A program made the position numbers and the translations under genes. A model generated the notes under the pieces. That model did not search any database. It was not told the origin of the DNA and worked only from the letters and a program-made list of their open reading frames with translations. Shown here in pieces: positions 22,843-30,334 of a DNA stretch of 32,813 nt; position 1 is the first letter of the stretch; each line of letters begins with the position of its first letter. The stretch is taken from positions 1 through 32,813 of the forward strand of contig CAZMYR010000017.1 of the NCBI GenBank assembly GCA_964570585.1, written 5' to 3'. The stretch comes from G020354945 sp964570585 (GTDB taxonomy: Bacteria > Omnitrophota > Gorgyraeia > JABMRG01 > JAFGKX01).

Positions 22843-23328
22843 ATGGACGAGGAAATTTTAAAAAATGCAGTAAGAAGGGGAGGCCTTAAGGGCGAAAGGG
22901 ATTCTTTCCACCCCGATGAGATAGAACTTGCGGAATATTTAGAGGGGATCTTAAGCCGGGACAGGGGCGAGAGAATTTGCGAGCATATCATGTCATGCGA
23001 TAGCTGCTTTAAAAAGCTCGCCGATGCTGAGAGAACTTTTTCATTATTTAACGAGAAGGAAACAGAACCTCCGCCTGCTCATATAGAAAAGAAGGCAAAA
23101 ATGATTGCCAAAAGATTCGGCAGAACCAACAAAGCAAAAAACCATTTTAAGAAGAATAAGTTCTTCTATTTTGCTGCTATTTCTTTAATGTTTTCCTTCA
23201 TATCCAAGAGGTATTTTGCACAGTTTTTAGCAGCAGCCATCATATTAGGCTTTAAATGGGTCATGGACACCGGCGGCTCTAAAGCCTTGATAATGATTTA
23301 CCAGGCCTGGAAGACGTCCCACCGTTAA
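22843..23328 (+). CDS. Zinc-finger (ZAS-type) anti-sigma factor
   Basis: 161 residues. The N-terminal zinc-binding anti-sigma domain includes HPDEIELAEYLEGILS and CEHIMSCDSC (about residues 47-56), the HxxxCxxC mark of ZAS factors. A basic linker follows, then two hydrophobic segments (about 106-122 and 127-142), so it is inferred to be membrane-bound with the ZAS domain in the cytoplasm. It would hold the adjacent sigma factor (gap of 2 nt) until a signal releases it. It lies just upstream of the secreted-protein cluster, which suggests but does not prove envelope-linked control. The 3' end CACCGTTAA is identical to the last 9 nt of the next gene, C. Confidence 0.85.
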   Translation: MDEEILKNAVRRGGLKGERDSFHPDEIELAEYLEGILSRDRGERICEHIMSCDSCFKKLADAERTFSLFNEKETEPPPAHIEKKAKMIAKRFGRTNKAKNHFKKNKFFYFAAISLMFSFISKRYFAQFLAAAIILGFKWVMDTGGSKALIMIYQAWKTSHR

Positions 23329-23376
23329 CCAAAACAAACTTAATCGGTCAGCCTCAAGATAAAATTATTTCACCGC

Positions 23377-23418
23377 TTGAATATTCCATAAATATATACT
23401 ATAATTTATTTATGGAAT
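23377..23418 (+). promoter_or_regulatory. Promoter with dyad operator for gene C
   Basis: TTGAAT (23377-23382), 17 bases, TATAAT (23400-23405). The half-sites ATTCCATA (23383-23390) and TATGGAAT (23411-23418), 20 bases apart, flank the -10 and extend to a 13-bp perfect inverted repeat (ATATTCCATAAAT type). The block and about 15 nt upstream recur before gene A1 at 24922-24964. A repressor or activator site is inferred from this symmetry. Confidence 0.7.
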
Positions 23419-23459
23419 ATAAAGATTTTCACGAAGAGGTAAATGCGAGGAGAAAAGTC

Positions 23460-24812
23460 ATGAAGCTTCCTATTAAGCTATCGTTAATCGTTCTCATAAT
23501 TTCAGGTTTAGTATTAGCCACAGCTAATGTGAGTTCAGCAGAAAGCTGGACAGAGCGCGCAACAAATGCTGTGAACCAAGCCCGGGAGGTTGTAGAAGCA
23601 GCTGGCGAAGCTGCAGATGCTAAAGCCCGGAAGGCGCTCCAGCAAGCCGAGAAGGCTCTCAAACAAGCTGAGCAGGCTCTCGAGGCTGCAGGCGAAGCTG
23701 CAGAGGCTCAAGTCCAGGAGATACTCAATCAAGCCGAGGCAGCTATCAATCAAGCCGGGGAAGCTGTAGAGGCTGCAGGCAAAGCTGGAGGTGAACAAGC
23801 CCAGGCGATACTCCAACAAGGCCAGGAGGCTCTCAATCAGGCCGGTAAGGCCGTAGTGGCTGCAGGCGAGGTTGCCCAGGCAATGCTTGATGCTTACGAA
23901 GCTGCAGACAAAGCTACAGAGGCTGCGGCCTTGGAGACTTTCGAAAGCGTCAAGGAAAATGCCACAGCACTCAAGGAAAAGCTTGAAGCTAAAGGTGCTG
24001 AGGCCAAAGAGATAGTTGAAGACTCTGCTAATGCCTGTAAATTTCTTGCTGAGGAAGCCCGCAAACAAGTCGAAGGGGTTCTTCAGGAAACAGCGGCGGC
24101 TATAGAAACCAAACGCAAAGCGGTAGGTGATCGAGTGCAGGAGGCTCATGACAGAGCCAGCGCTGCAGGCGAAGCCCTTTTAACGGTAGCAGCTTTGTAT
24201 GCCCAGGCCGAAATACGAGGTAATGCACAAGATGCAACGACAGGTATACAGCTGACAGAGATGTTAAGAAAGGGTGATATTCAAGGTGCAAAGCAGCTCT
24301 CTATGATAGCAGCTCAGAATGCCGCTATAGATTCATTTAAGAACCCGGCATTCGCAGAGATGCAGCTAAATATCGAGCAGTCTTTTCAGAATGAAATGAG
24401 GCAAATGGAATTTAATCTGGCTCTCCAAAACGAGATAATTATCCAAAACGCACTGAATGTAAACGCAGAAGGGGCTGCAACTCCAGGAGCACTGCCTGAT
24501 ACCAAGGCAGCAGAGAAGGTTTATGCCGAGATGGCTTACCAGGAGATGTTAAAGAACCCTGAAATGGTTGCTCTTCTTACAGATGAGGCGGCAATGAACA
24601 ATGCTGCCATGGTTTATTACGAAGCAGCACGTGCCTATGCGGAGGAGGTTTTCGGGATAAAGCTCCCTCCTGCAAGTAAGGTTTTTAAAAAATCGGAGGA
24701 AACAGCTAAGGGTGCTGAAAAGGATGCTGAAAAGGAACGTAGGAAACAAAAGCGCCTTAGGGGGCCCCGCATTCGCAGGCGAACGGTTCATATTCCCTGT
24801 TACCACCGTTAA
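23460..24812 (+). CDS. Secreted Ala/Gln/Glu-rich helical-repeat protein (C) with Arg-rich tail
   Basis: 450 residues from the ATG at 23460, chosen because GAGGAG precedes it and a signal peptide follows directly (MKLPIKLSLIVLIISGLVLATANVSSA). The frame opens earlier at 23412, but that codon lies immediately after the -10 box. Residues 46-132 are three 29-residue repeats (consensus EAAGEAA...ILQQAE.AL.QAG.AV) and part of a fourth, a long amphipathic helix reminiscent of apolipoprotein-like or LEA-like proteins. The middle (about 240-430) is helical, Met/Gln/Asn-rich. The tail has RGPRIRRRTVHIPCYHR at the very end, matching in form the tails of B1 and B2. I do not recognise a family. Exported location is inferred. 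Confidence 0.8.
   Translation: MKLPIKLSLIVLIISGLVLATANVSSAESWTERATNAVNQAREVVEAAGEAADAKARKALQQAEKALKQAEQALEAAGEAAEAQVQEILNQAEAAINQAGEAVEAAGKAGGEQAQAILQQGQEALNQAGKAVVAAGEVAQAMLDAYEAADKATEAAALETFESVKENATALKEKLEAKGAEAKEIVEDSANACKFLAEEARKQVEGVLQETAAAIETKRKAVGDRVQEAHDRASAAGEALLTVAALYAQAEIRGNAQDATTGIQLTEMLRKGDIQGAKQLSMIAAQNAAIDSFKNPAFAEMQLNIEQSFQNEMRQMEFNLALQNEIIIQNALNVNAEGAATPGALPDTKAAEKVYAEMAYQEMLKNPEMVALLTDEAAMNNAAMVYYEAARAYAEEVFGIKLPPASKVFKKSEETAKGAEKDAEKERRKQKRLRGPRIRRRTVHIPCYHR
23595..23855 (+). repeat. Three 87-nt coding repeats in gene C
   Basis: Tandem units at 23595-23681, 23682-23768 and 23769-23855 each encode 29 residues beginning EAAG or a near variant. A shorter fourth unit follows to about 23940. 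The period is exact and without gaps at protein level, with moderate divergence at DNA level. Confidence 0.8.
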
Positions 24813-24921
24813 AAAATTCAGCCCCCCCTGCTATCGCCCTTAAAGAATCCACCGTTTGAGATTCTGTTCGGCCGCTCCCTCTTCCATATCAGCTATATCC
24901 AAGATAAAATTATCTCTCCAC

Positions 24922-24964
24922 TTGAATATTCCATAAATGTATATTATAATTTATGGTATGGAAT
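24922..24964 (+). promoter_or_regulatory. Duplicated promoter with dyad operator for gene A1
   Basis: TTGAAT (24922-24927), 17 bases, TATAAT (24945-24950), with ATTCCATA (24928-24935) and TATGGAAT (24957-24964) 21 bases apart. Identity with the gene C promoter extends upstream through AAGATAAAATTAT. The leader that follows (to 25075) carries extra hairpins not seen in gene C: 24960-24980 (8 bp) and AAAATCGC (24989-24996) with 25014-25021. It then resembles the C leader again up to the start codon. Confidence 0.7.
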
Positions 24965-25075
24965 TTCAAAAAGAAATTCCAACCACTGAAAATCGCCAAA
25001 AAGTTATCGCGAAGCGATTTTCTTGTCTATGGGAGATGAAAATTCTCATGAAGAGTTATATAGCAGGGAGGAAAA

Positions 25076-25978
25076 ATGAATATTAATGCAAGAAAAATTA
25101 TTGCTTTTATGGTTATTTTGCTGTGTCTTGCGATATTCCATACAGTTACACCACCGCAAGCAGCTTTTGCTAGAAAAAAGGATGCGAAGCATTATGTCCA
25201 TTTTCAATCCGCCTTTAACAACGGCTTAAATGCTTACGAGAGAGGCAATTCCGATTTATCTAAACAAAATATGAAGCTGGCATTAAAATTGTTATCTATA
25301 ATACAAAATATCAGTCCAGCTTACAAGGACACTGCTGGCCTTATATATCTCGTAAAAGGCTATATCCATCAAATAGACGGCAAAGATATTTTAAAATCCA
25401 TAGAATCATCAGGCAGCAACCCTTCCATTTTAAAGGATGCAGGAAGAGCTTATCATCATTTCATATATGTACAGTTATATTATGATTATTCAAACAAATT
25501 AGTAAAAGATAAAAAATATAGAAAAATGCTTCAGGAATATATTGAATCCAACGGTCAGGATATAGCTGCTGCGGAGAAGTTGCTATCCGGAGCCGATCCA
25601 AAAGGGCTAAAAGAGTTTAAAGAAATAACTGCATTAGAAGCTAAATCCGTTCTAAACTATGACAGGATATTTGACAGGTATATGTGGAAAGATTTCATTT
25701 CTCCAACAGCTCTTGCCGAGGAGAAGGGAGAATATGCCAAGCGATTAAAAGAGCTAAATGACCCAAATGCCGGCGGATTTACGACTCTATCAGAAGCATT
25801 TGACTCCCTGGGCGAAATATGTAAATATCGATATATGATTGCCGAATGGCTTGATAAAAGAACGGTAAGAAAGAATATATCAGGATGTATTAGCAAGCTT
25901 AAGAAAGCAAGAGGAAGATTTTTTTCCAAGGAGCTTAAAAATTACTGTGCGAATCTAATCGTCCTTGTAAAAAAATAG
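25076..25978 (+). CDS. Secreted helical protein A1 (paralogue of A2)
   Basis: 300 residues. The signal peptide is MNINARKIIAFMVILLCLAI... ending near AAFA. The mature part is all-helical in appearance, with a TPR-like opening (FNNGLNAYERGNSDLSKQNM, then LIYLVKGYIH) and conserved blocks YVQLYYDYSNKL, LEAKSVLNYDRIFD, DFISP and AKRLKELNDPNAGGF. These recur in A2 (28984-30315) at the same spacing along the whole length. A1 ends at NYCANLIVLVKK, where A2 continues with another 130 residues. I recognise no family. SD GGGAGG gives a firm start. It heads an operon with B1, 34 nt downstream. Confidence 0.8.
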   Translation: MNINARKIIAFMVILLCLAIFHTVTPPQAAFARKKDAKHYVHFQSAFNNGLNAYERGNSDLSKQNMKLALKLLSIIQNISPAYKDTAGLIYLVKGYIHQIDGKDILKSIESSGSNPSILKDAGRAYHHFIYVQLYYDYSNKLVKDKKYRKMLQEYIESNGQDIAAAEKLLSGADPKGLKEFKEITALEAKSVLNYDRIFDRYMWKDFISPTALAEEKGEYAKRLKELNDPNAGGFTTLSEAFDSLGEICKYRYMIAEWLDKRTVRKNISGCISKLKKARGRFFSKELKNYCANLIVLVKK

Positions 25979-26012
25979 AAGGTCAAGTTCATGAAAGGAC
26001 CGGGATGAGATT

Positions 26013-26243
26013 ATGAAAAGGAATTTATATTTTAAGATAATCACTATATTTTTGGTTGTTTTTATGATAGGACAGGGTATTGCGTATATCCCCGATGCAG
26101 AGGCTAAAAGGAAAAGAAGCGACGCTGTTCGGAGAAGTGAGGCAGCAGAAGCTAGGGCAGTAATAAAAGAATTTGAAAAAGGTCTTAGTGATTTTGGTCT
26201 TAGTGTCGATGTCAGCTCAGAGGTTCTTACCCATGCCTGCTAA
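26013..26243 (+). CDS. B1, N-terminal fragment (signal peptide part of a split gene)
   Basis: 76 residues with a signal peptide (MKRNLYFKIITIFLVVFMIGQGIAYIPDAEA), followed by a basic, helical stretch, ending at LTHAC. The TAA at 26241-26243 is directly followed, in the same frame, by the ATG of the next ORF. I read both as one gene broken by a single in-frame stop (nonsense mutation, base-call error, or recoding), because the downstream part carries the family tail but no export signal. A free 76-residue secreted peptide is the alternative. It lies 34 nt after A1. Confidence 0.65.
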   Translation: MKRNLYFKIITIFLVVFMIGQGIAYIPDAEAKRKRSDAVRRSEAAEARAVIKEFEKGLSDFGLSVDVSSEVLTHAC

Positions 26244-27257
26244 ATGAATCCTGAATTTCTTGGCAATGTTGGAAGGGTTGTTGCAATACTTGATGTGGCA
26301 AACAAGGCAAGCAAAGGAGAGTATGGCAAGGTAGCTGTATCAACGGCTGAGTTTGTAGGAATGGAATATTTAAAATCCGCTGCGCCGGCACTAGCTTCTA
26401 AGGTAAGCTTGGTTGCGACGGCAGCGAAGGCCTATGTAAAAGCTAACCAGCTTGCGGAGATGTATGCTTGGCGGCCTGCACTTAAAGAAAGTGAATACCG
26501 TGCATATAAATCAGGTAGAGTAGATCCCGAAGCAGGAATGACAAATGTAGAATGTACCTGGGGTACAGGGGGTTTAGGTTGGGCCCATCTTTTTGCTAAA
26601 CAAGTTGAGGCTTTAAAAGCGGCAGCAAAAGAGCATGGCGTGGAAATGTCAGATGCCTTAGCTAAAAAATTGGCGCGAGAAGCTATGATGTATGAATTTG
26701 AAGCGAAATATCAGGCAGAACTAATGCAGGAGCAGCTTAATGACCCTAGTTTTAAGGAGGCCTTAGAGGAAGATATAAAAGACATAGAAACAAGTGCTGA
26801 AGAAGAGTCTGAGAAACCGGAAGAGCCAGAGAAGCCGGAAGAACCTTCAGGAGATGAATTAGTAGACCAGTTAGCGCAAGAAGATATAGATGCTATAAAC
26901 AGAGAACTAGACCAAGCAGAGAGCAACGATCGAATAGAAAATCCAGCTGATTACTGGGGCAGGGACTGGACAGAAAGAGACTGGATAACCCCTAGCGAGT
27001 TTGACGACGTTTTAGCTGATTCTAATATATCAAATGAAGATAAGATGGCCGCCTGCGATAAGTATGAGAATTACCAGGGTATTGTGCGTGACAATCCTCT
27101 TTTTCCAACTGCGATAGTATTAAAACGCCTCGCATCTCGTAAAGGAGAGCCAGGTCGGCGTGAAGGTGAAGAAGCAGAGAAGGATAAAAAAGCAAGGGGC
27201 GTGAGGAGATTCAGGCGTAGGATCCGCACAAGGACAACTTATCATCCCTGCCACTAA
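26244..27257 (+). CDS. B1, C-terminal part with ACDxYxNY motif and Arg-rich tail
   Basis: 337 residues in frame with the fragment before it (together about 413 codons). An Ala-rich N-terminal region (about 1-75) is followed by a helical middle and an acidic Glu/Pro linker with EEPEKPEEP (about 186-205). The block FDDVLADSNISNEDKMAACD, then KYENYQGIV, stands at about 253-281. The basic tail has RRFRRRIRTRTTYHPCH at the end. The block recurs twice in B2, and the tail resembles those of B2 and C. No signal peptide and no SD are present at this ATG, so independent translation would need re-initiation after the TAA. Function unknown. Confidence 0.7.
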   Translation: MNPEFLGNVGRVVAILDVANKASKGEYGKVAVSTAEFVGMEYLKSAAPALASKVSLVATAAKAYVKANQLAEMYAWRPALKESEYRAYKSGRVDPEAGMTNVECTWGTGGLGWAHLFAKQVEALKAAAKEHGVEMSDALAKKLAREAMMYEFEAKYQAELMQEQLNDPSFKEALEEDIKDIETSAEEESEKPEEPEKPEEPSGDELVDQLAQEDIDAINRELDQAESNDRIENPADYWGRDWTERDWITPSEFDDVLADSNISNEDKMAACDKYENYQGIVRDNPLFPTAIVLKRLASRKGEPGRREGEEAEKDKKARGVRRFRRRIRTRTTYHPCH

Positions 27258-27391
27258 ATAGTTTGACCCAAAGAATTAATTTCTAACATCTTGTAAATAA
27301 AGGCGATAGAGAGAACTGTCCCCTGAATTGTTGAATGACTAAGCGATAGTTATGCTTGCTTATCAGGCACTATTGCTAGAAAAACTTTCTA

Positions 27392-28672
27392 ATGGCTATT
27401 AAAAAAAATCATTTTTTTACTAATTTTATTTTGCTAATATCAGCAGTTATAGTTACTGTATTCGTTACAGAATTATTATGTAGGTTTTTATTACAGAAGC
27501 CTCAAGTATTACAGAAACCTCAAGCAGGGCACCATAGGTTATTTTGCGAGTATGATCAACTATTGGGGTGGAGACATAAACCTAATGCTGCCAATTTTCA
27601 TACTACAAAAGAATATTCCGTTAAAGAGTCTTTTAATTCAAAAGGTATTCGCGGTCCCGAATATGATTACGAAAAAGATGAAAATGAGTTTCGCATATTT
27701 ATATTAGGAGATTCATTCGCAGAGGGTTATACGGTTGAATTTGAAGATCTTTTTTCCGAAGCCTTAAAGAATGAATTAATAAATAAAAGGATTAATTGTA
27801 GAGTAATTAATAGCGGTACAGGTGGATATAGTACGGATCAAGAATTACTATTTTTTCAAAATGAAGGTAAAAAATATAAACCTAATTTAACAATAGTAAT
27901 GTTTTATGATAATGACACCTGGTTTAATAACCAACTTAAGTATTGGCGTGGATATAAGCCCCTTTTTAAGCTTGAAGATAATAATCTTGTTTTAACGAAT
28001 ATCCCCATACCTAAACCAGATATAGGCAAACGTAAAGCGCTACAAAACCAAAAAACAAAACCTTTCTTCAGGGATGTTAAAAAGTGGCTTATTTATCACT
28101 CAAGTCTATACAATCTTATTAGGGATAGAGTAAAGAAAATAGGTTGGTTGTATAGGCCGGCAATAAAACTTCATTTAGCCGAAGAACCCGAAACGCAACC
28201 AAGTATCCTAGAGAAGAAAAATGATGACATTGTTTTAATTCCAGACTCATTTAGGGTGTGGGAAAGAAAATATGATAGTAAAGTTCGCGATGCTTGGAAT
28301 ATTACTGAGGCAATAATTATCAAGTTACAAGAGGAAACATGCGTTATCAATAGCAAGTTGCTGATATTTTACATACCAAACCGCGCAAGTATATATAGAA
28401 AAGAATGGGAAGCTACAAAAAAGAAATATGTTATTTCTGATAAGGAATGGAATGTGGACCGAGTCGGTTTAGAGTTAGAAAATATTTGCAAAAGAAACAA
28501 TATTGATTTTTTTAACCCCACAGAAGAATTTAGAGCAGAAGCCAATAAGCTTAAAGCAAAAGGAGTGAGACTATATTTTAATGGGGATGCTCATTGGAAT
28601 GTTACAGGGCATAAATTTACTGGTAAACTTTTAGCGGATTTTATATATTCAGATTACTTAGAGAATAAATAA
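27392..28672 (+). CDS. SGNH/GDSL hydrolase-like membrane protein
   Basis: 426 residues. One N-terminal membrane anchor (about 9-29) precedes an SGNH-type fold: ILGDSFAEGY with the catalytic Ser (about 105), the GTGGYSTDQELLFF block (about 142-155), and the C-terminal DAHWNVTGH with the DxxH pair (about 402-410). Family members are extracytoplasmic esterases or acyltransferases acting on glycans, so O-acetyl metabolism of a surface polysaccharide is a reasonable inference. Codons look more A/T-rich than in neighbouring genes, suggesting separate ancestry. No clear SD. A 134-nt spacer containing GAGAACTGTCCCCTG, a string common near REP-like repeats, precedes it. Confidence 0.8.
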   Translation: MAIKKNHFFTNFILLISAVIVTVFVTELLCRFLLQKPQVLQKPQAGHHRLFCEYDQLLGWRHKPNAANFHTTKEYSVKESFNSKGIRGPEYDYEKDENEFRIFILGDSFAEGYTVEFEDLFSEALKNELINKRINCRVINSGTGGYSTDQELLFFQNEGKKYKPNLTIVMFYDNDTWFNNQLKYWRGYKPLFKLEDNNLVLTNIPIPKPDIGKRKALQNQKTKPFFRDVKKWLIYHSSLYNLIRDRVKKIGWLYRPAIKLHLAEEPETQPSILEKKNDDIVLIPDSFRVWERKYDSKVRDAWNITEAIIIKLQEETCVINSKLLIFYIPNRASIYRKEWEATKKKYVISDKEWNVDRVGLELENICKRNNIDFFNPTEEFRAEANKLKAKGVRLYFNGDAHWNVTGHKFTGKLLADFIYSDYLENK

Positions 28673-28680
28673 TAAAGCAG

Positions 28681-28704
28681 GAGCGGAGCCTTAAGGCTCC
28701 GCTC
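28681..28704. terminator. Palindromic terminator-like hairpin after the SGNH gene
   Basis: A perfect 24-nt palindrome of GAGCGGAGCCTT and its complement, related to those at 5377-5398 and 31767-31788. It stands 8 nt after the SGNH stop and 13 nt beyond the comM remnant's end, so it could separate converging transcripts. The T-tract is weak. Confidence 0.6.
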
Positions 28705-28717
28705 CGTTGTGGATAAA

Positions 28718-28906
28718 TTATTCCAACCATAACTTCCTATCCAAACTCCTATAACCAATTGCTTCGGAGATGTGGGCAGCTTCTATTAATTCCTTAGCCT
28801 CCATATCTGCTATTGTCCTTGCGACTTTTCTTATCTTATCGTATGCCCTTACACTTAGGGAAAGTTCACCTATGTCAATTTGAAACTTCTCTTGAATTTG
28901 TTGCTT
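28718..28906 (-). pseudogene. 3' remnant of comM/yifB (Mg-chelatase-like ATPase)
   Basis: The minus strand encodes about 62 residues ending QIDIGELSLSVRAYDKIR, KVARTIADMEAKELIEAAHI and SEAIGYRSLDRKLWLE before a stop. This is the C-terminal signature of YifB/ComM proteins (LS.RAYDRILKVARTIADL...I...HI.EAI.YR.LDR), which are normally about 500 residues. Upstream, an in-frame stop and unrelated sequence (promoter of A2) replace the rest of the gene. It is therefore a truncated relic. Its presence suggests that the A2-B2 pair arrived by an event that deleted the comM body. Confidence 0.88.
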
Positions 28907-28920
28907 TTATCTTGTATACT
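28892..28920 (+). promoter_or_regulatory. Promoter of the A2-B2 operon
   Basis: TTGAAT (28892-28897), 17 bases, TATACT (28915-28920). The -35 is identical to the C and A1 promoters and lies over the broken end of the comM remnant. The ATTCCATA dyad is not present here. Confidence 0.6.
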
Positions 28921-28983
28921 GAATAAAAGGAGAATAGTGAGAGGACATCTGCCCAAAAGAGTTAAACATAATTGGAGGAGATT

Positions 28984-30315
28984 ATGAGTATGCAAAAGAA
29001 AAGAATTGCTGTTTTCATTATTTTACTATTGTGTCTGCAGAGGTCTCCTGCGCTTGCTGCTGAAGGGGAATTTTCAGCGGAAAATGTTAAGGCCCAGCTC
29101 TATTCACAATTTCAATCTTTCTTCAACAAAGGCATGGAAGCTCACAACAAAGGTGACTTTGGCTTGTCAAAAGCTAATATAGCCATGGCACAGCGGCTGC
29201 TGTTTATGATTCGGCAAATGGACCCCGGATATAAGGATGTTATTGGCCTTACATACCTTACAAGGGGATATAGCTATCATACAAACGGCAGGGAAATTTT
29301 AAAATCCGCGAAACCTTCTGAAGCCGACCCTTCTGCACAGAAAGGGCCGTTAGCGGCCTATTACAATCTTACATATGCGCAGCTCTACTATGATTACTCA
29401 AAGCCGTTGTTAAAAGAAGGTAGATATGAGAAGATACTCAGGGAGAATATCGCATCTAACAATCAGGGCATAGCCGCTGCAGATAAATTACTCTCTAAGG
29501 CCAATCCGAAAAAACTAAAAAGTTTTAAGGAAATGGTTGGACTGGAGGCAAAAATTCTTGTTAATTATGATTCAATACAGGATAAATTCATATTCAACGA
29601 TTTTATTAGCCCAAAGCGCGTCATTGAAGAAAATAGGGCATTTGCCAAGCACCTGAAAAAACTAAACAGCCCCGATGCTGAAGGCTTTGTGGTTCTTTCG
29701 GATGCGTTCGATATCTTGTGCCAGCTCCATACCTATCGTTATAAAGATGCCCAATGGCTAAAAAGCAACAAGAGGAAAGTGGAAAAGGACACGGCTTTAT
29801 ATAGCAGGACGCTTAAAACTGCAGAGAGGAAATTTTCCACCAAAGGGCTCAAAGATTATTGCCAAGGCCTCATTGCCCTTGCCGGCGCATTTGAAGACCA
29901 GTTCCAAGAGCTCTCTGATGCCCAACAGAAACTGGTTGATAGATATGGATACCCAGATAGCTTTTTTATAGCAATAGGAGATGAGGGCCGATTTGAGATA
30001 TGGAATTATTTTAAAAAGAAAAAGGACTATGCATTCTTTGATGGATTTCTGCTGGAGACTAAAAAATCGATAAAGATCCAAAAGGATTTCGAGGCGCTTA
30101 ATTTACGGCCAGAAGAGTTTAAAAAGGGTATGACCGAAGCAGAATTGGAAAAACGGCTTGGAAAGCCGACAACAACATTCAAGCTTAAACCTCCTTTAGG
30201 TGAAGGGGTAAAAGTTTATGATTATCTTAATCTGGTCAGGGTAGGAACAAAAGACGGAGTTCTAATGTATATCCGAACACTACCTTATACCGCAGAGAAA
30301 CGTGAGAAAAAATAG
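28984..30315 (+). CDS. Secreted helical protein A2 with C-terminal BamE-like domain
   Basis: 443 residues from the ATG at 28984 (SD GGAGGAG; an ATG at 28990 is also possible). The signal peptide (MQKKRIAVFIILLLCLQRSP, then ALAA) is followed by a helical domain paralogous to A1 over about 290 residues: FFNKGMEAHNKGDFGLSKAN, YAQLYYDYSKPLL, SNNQGIAAADKLLSKANPKK, LEAKILVNYDSIQDKF and DFISPKRVIEE. A2 then adds about 130 residues ending in a BamE/SmpA-like segment (KKGMTEAELEKRLGKPTTTF, about 381-400, then VYDYLNLVRV and DGVLMYIRT). A periplasmic or surface role is inferred. B2 starts 19 nt after it, so they form an operon. Confidence 0.82.
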   Translation: MSMQKKRIAVFIILLLCLQRSPALAAEGEFSAENVKAQLYSQFQSFFNKGMEAHNKGDFGLSKANIAMAQRLLFMIRQMDPGYKDVIGLTYLTRGYSYHTNGREILKSAKPSEADPSAQKGPLAAYYNLTYAQLYYDYSKPLLKEGRYEKILRENIASNNQGIAAADKLLSKANPKKLKSFKEMVGLEAKILVNYDSIQDKFIFNDFISPKRVIEENRAFAKHLKKLNSPDAEGFVVLSDAFDILCQLHTYRYKDAQWLKSNKRKVEKDTALYSRTLKTAERKFSTKGLKDYCQGLIALAGAFEDQFQELSDAQQKLVDRYGYPDSFFIAIGDEGRFEIWNYFKKKKDYAFFDGFLLETKKSIKIQKDFEALNLRPEEFKKGMTEAELEKRLGKPTTTFKLKPPLGEGVKVYDYLNLVRVGTKDGVLMYIRTLPYTAEKREKK

Positions 30316-30334
30316 AGAAAGAAGAGGTGCCATT

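Noticed and set aside
23412..23459. Upstream start for gene C
   Set aside because: That ATG lies only 6 nt after the -10 box and would put a charged segment before the signal peptide; the ATG at 23460 has the SD.
23535..24149. 204-residue minus-strand ORF opposite gene C
   Set aside because: It is the mirror of the 29-residue coding repeats, giving low-complexity Leu/Ser/Cys protein. The plus strand has promoter, SD, signal peptide and homologous tail.
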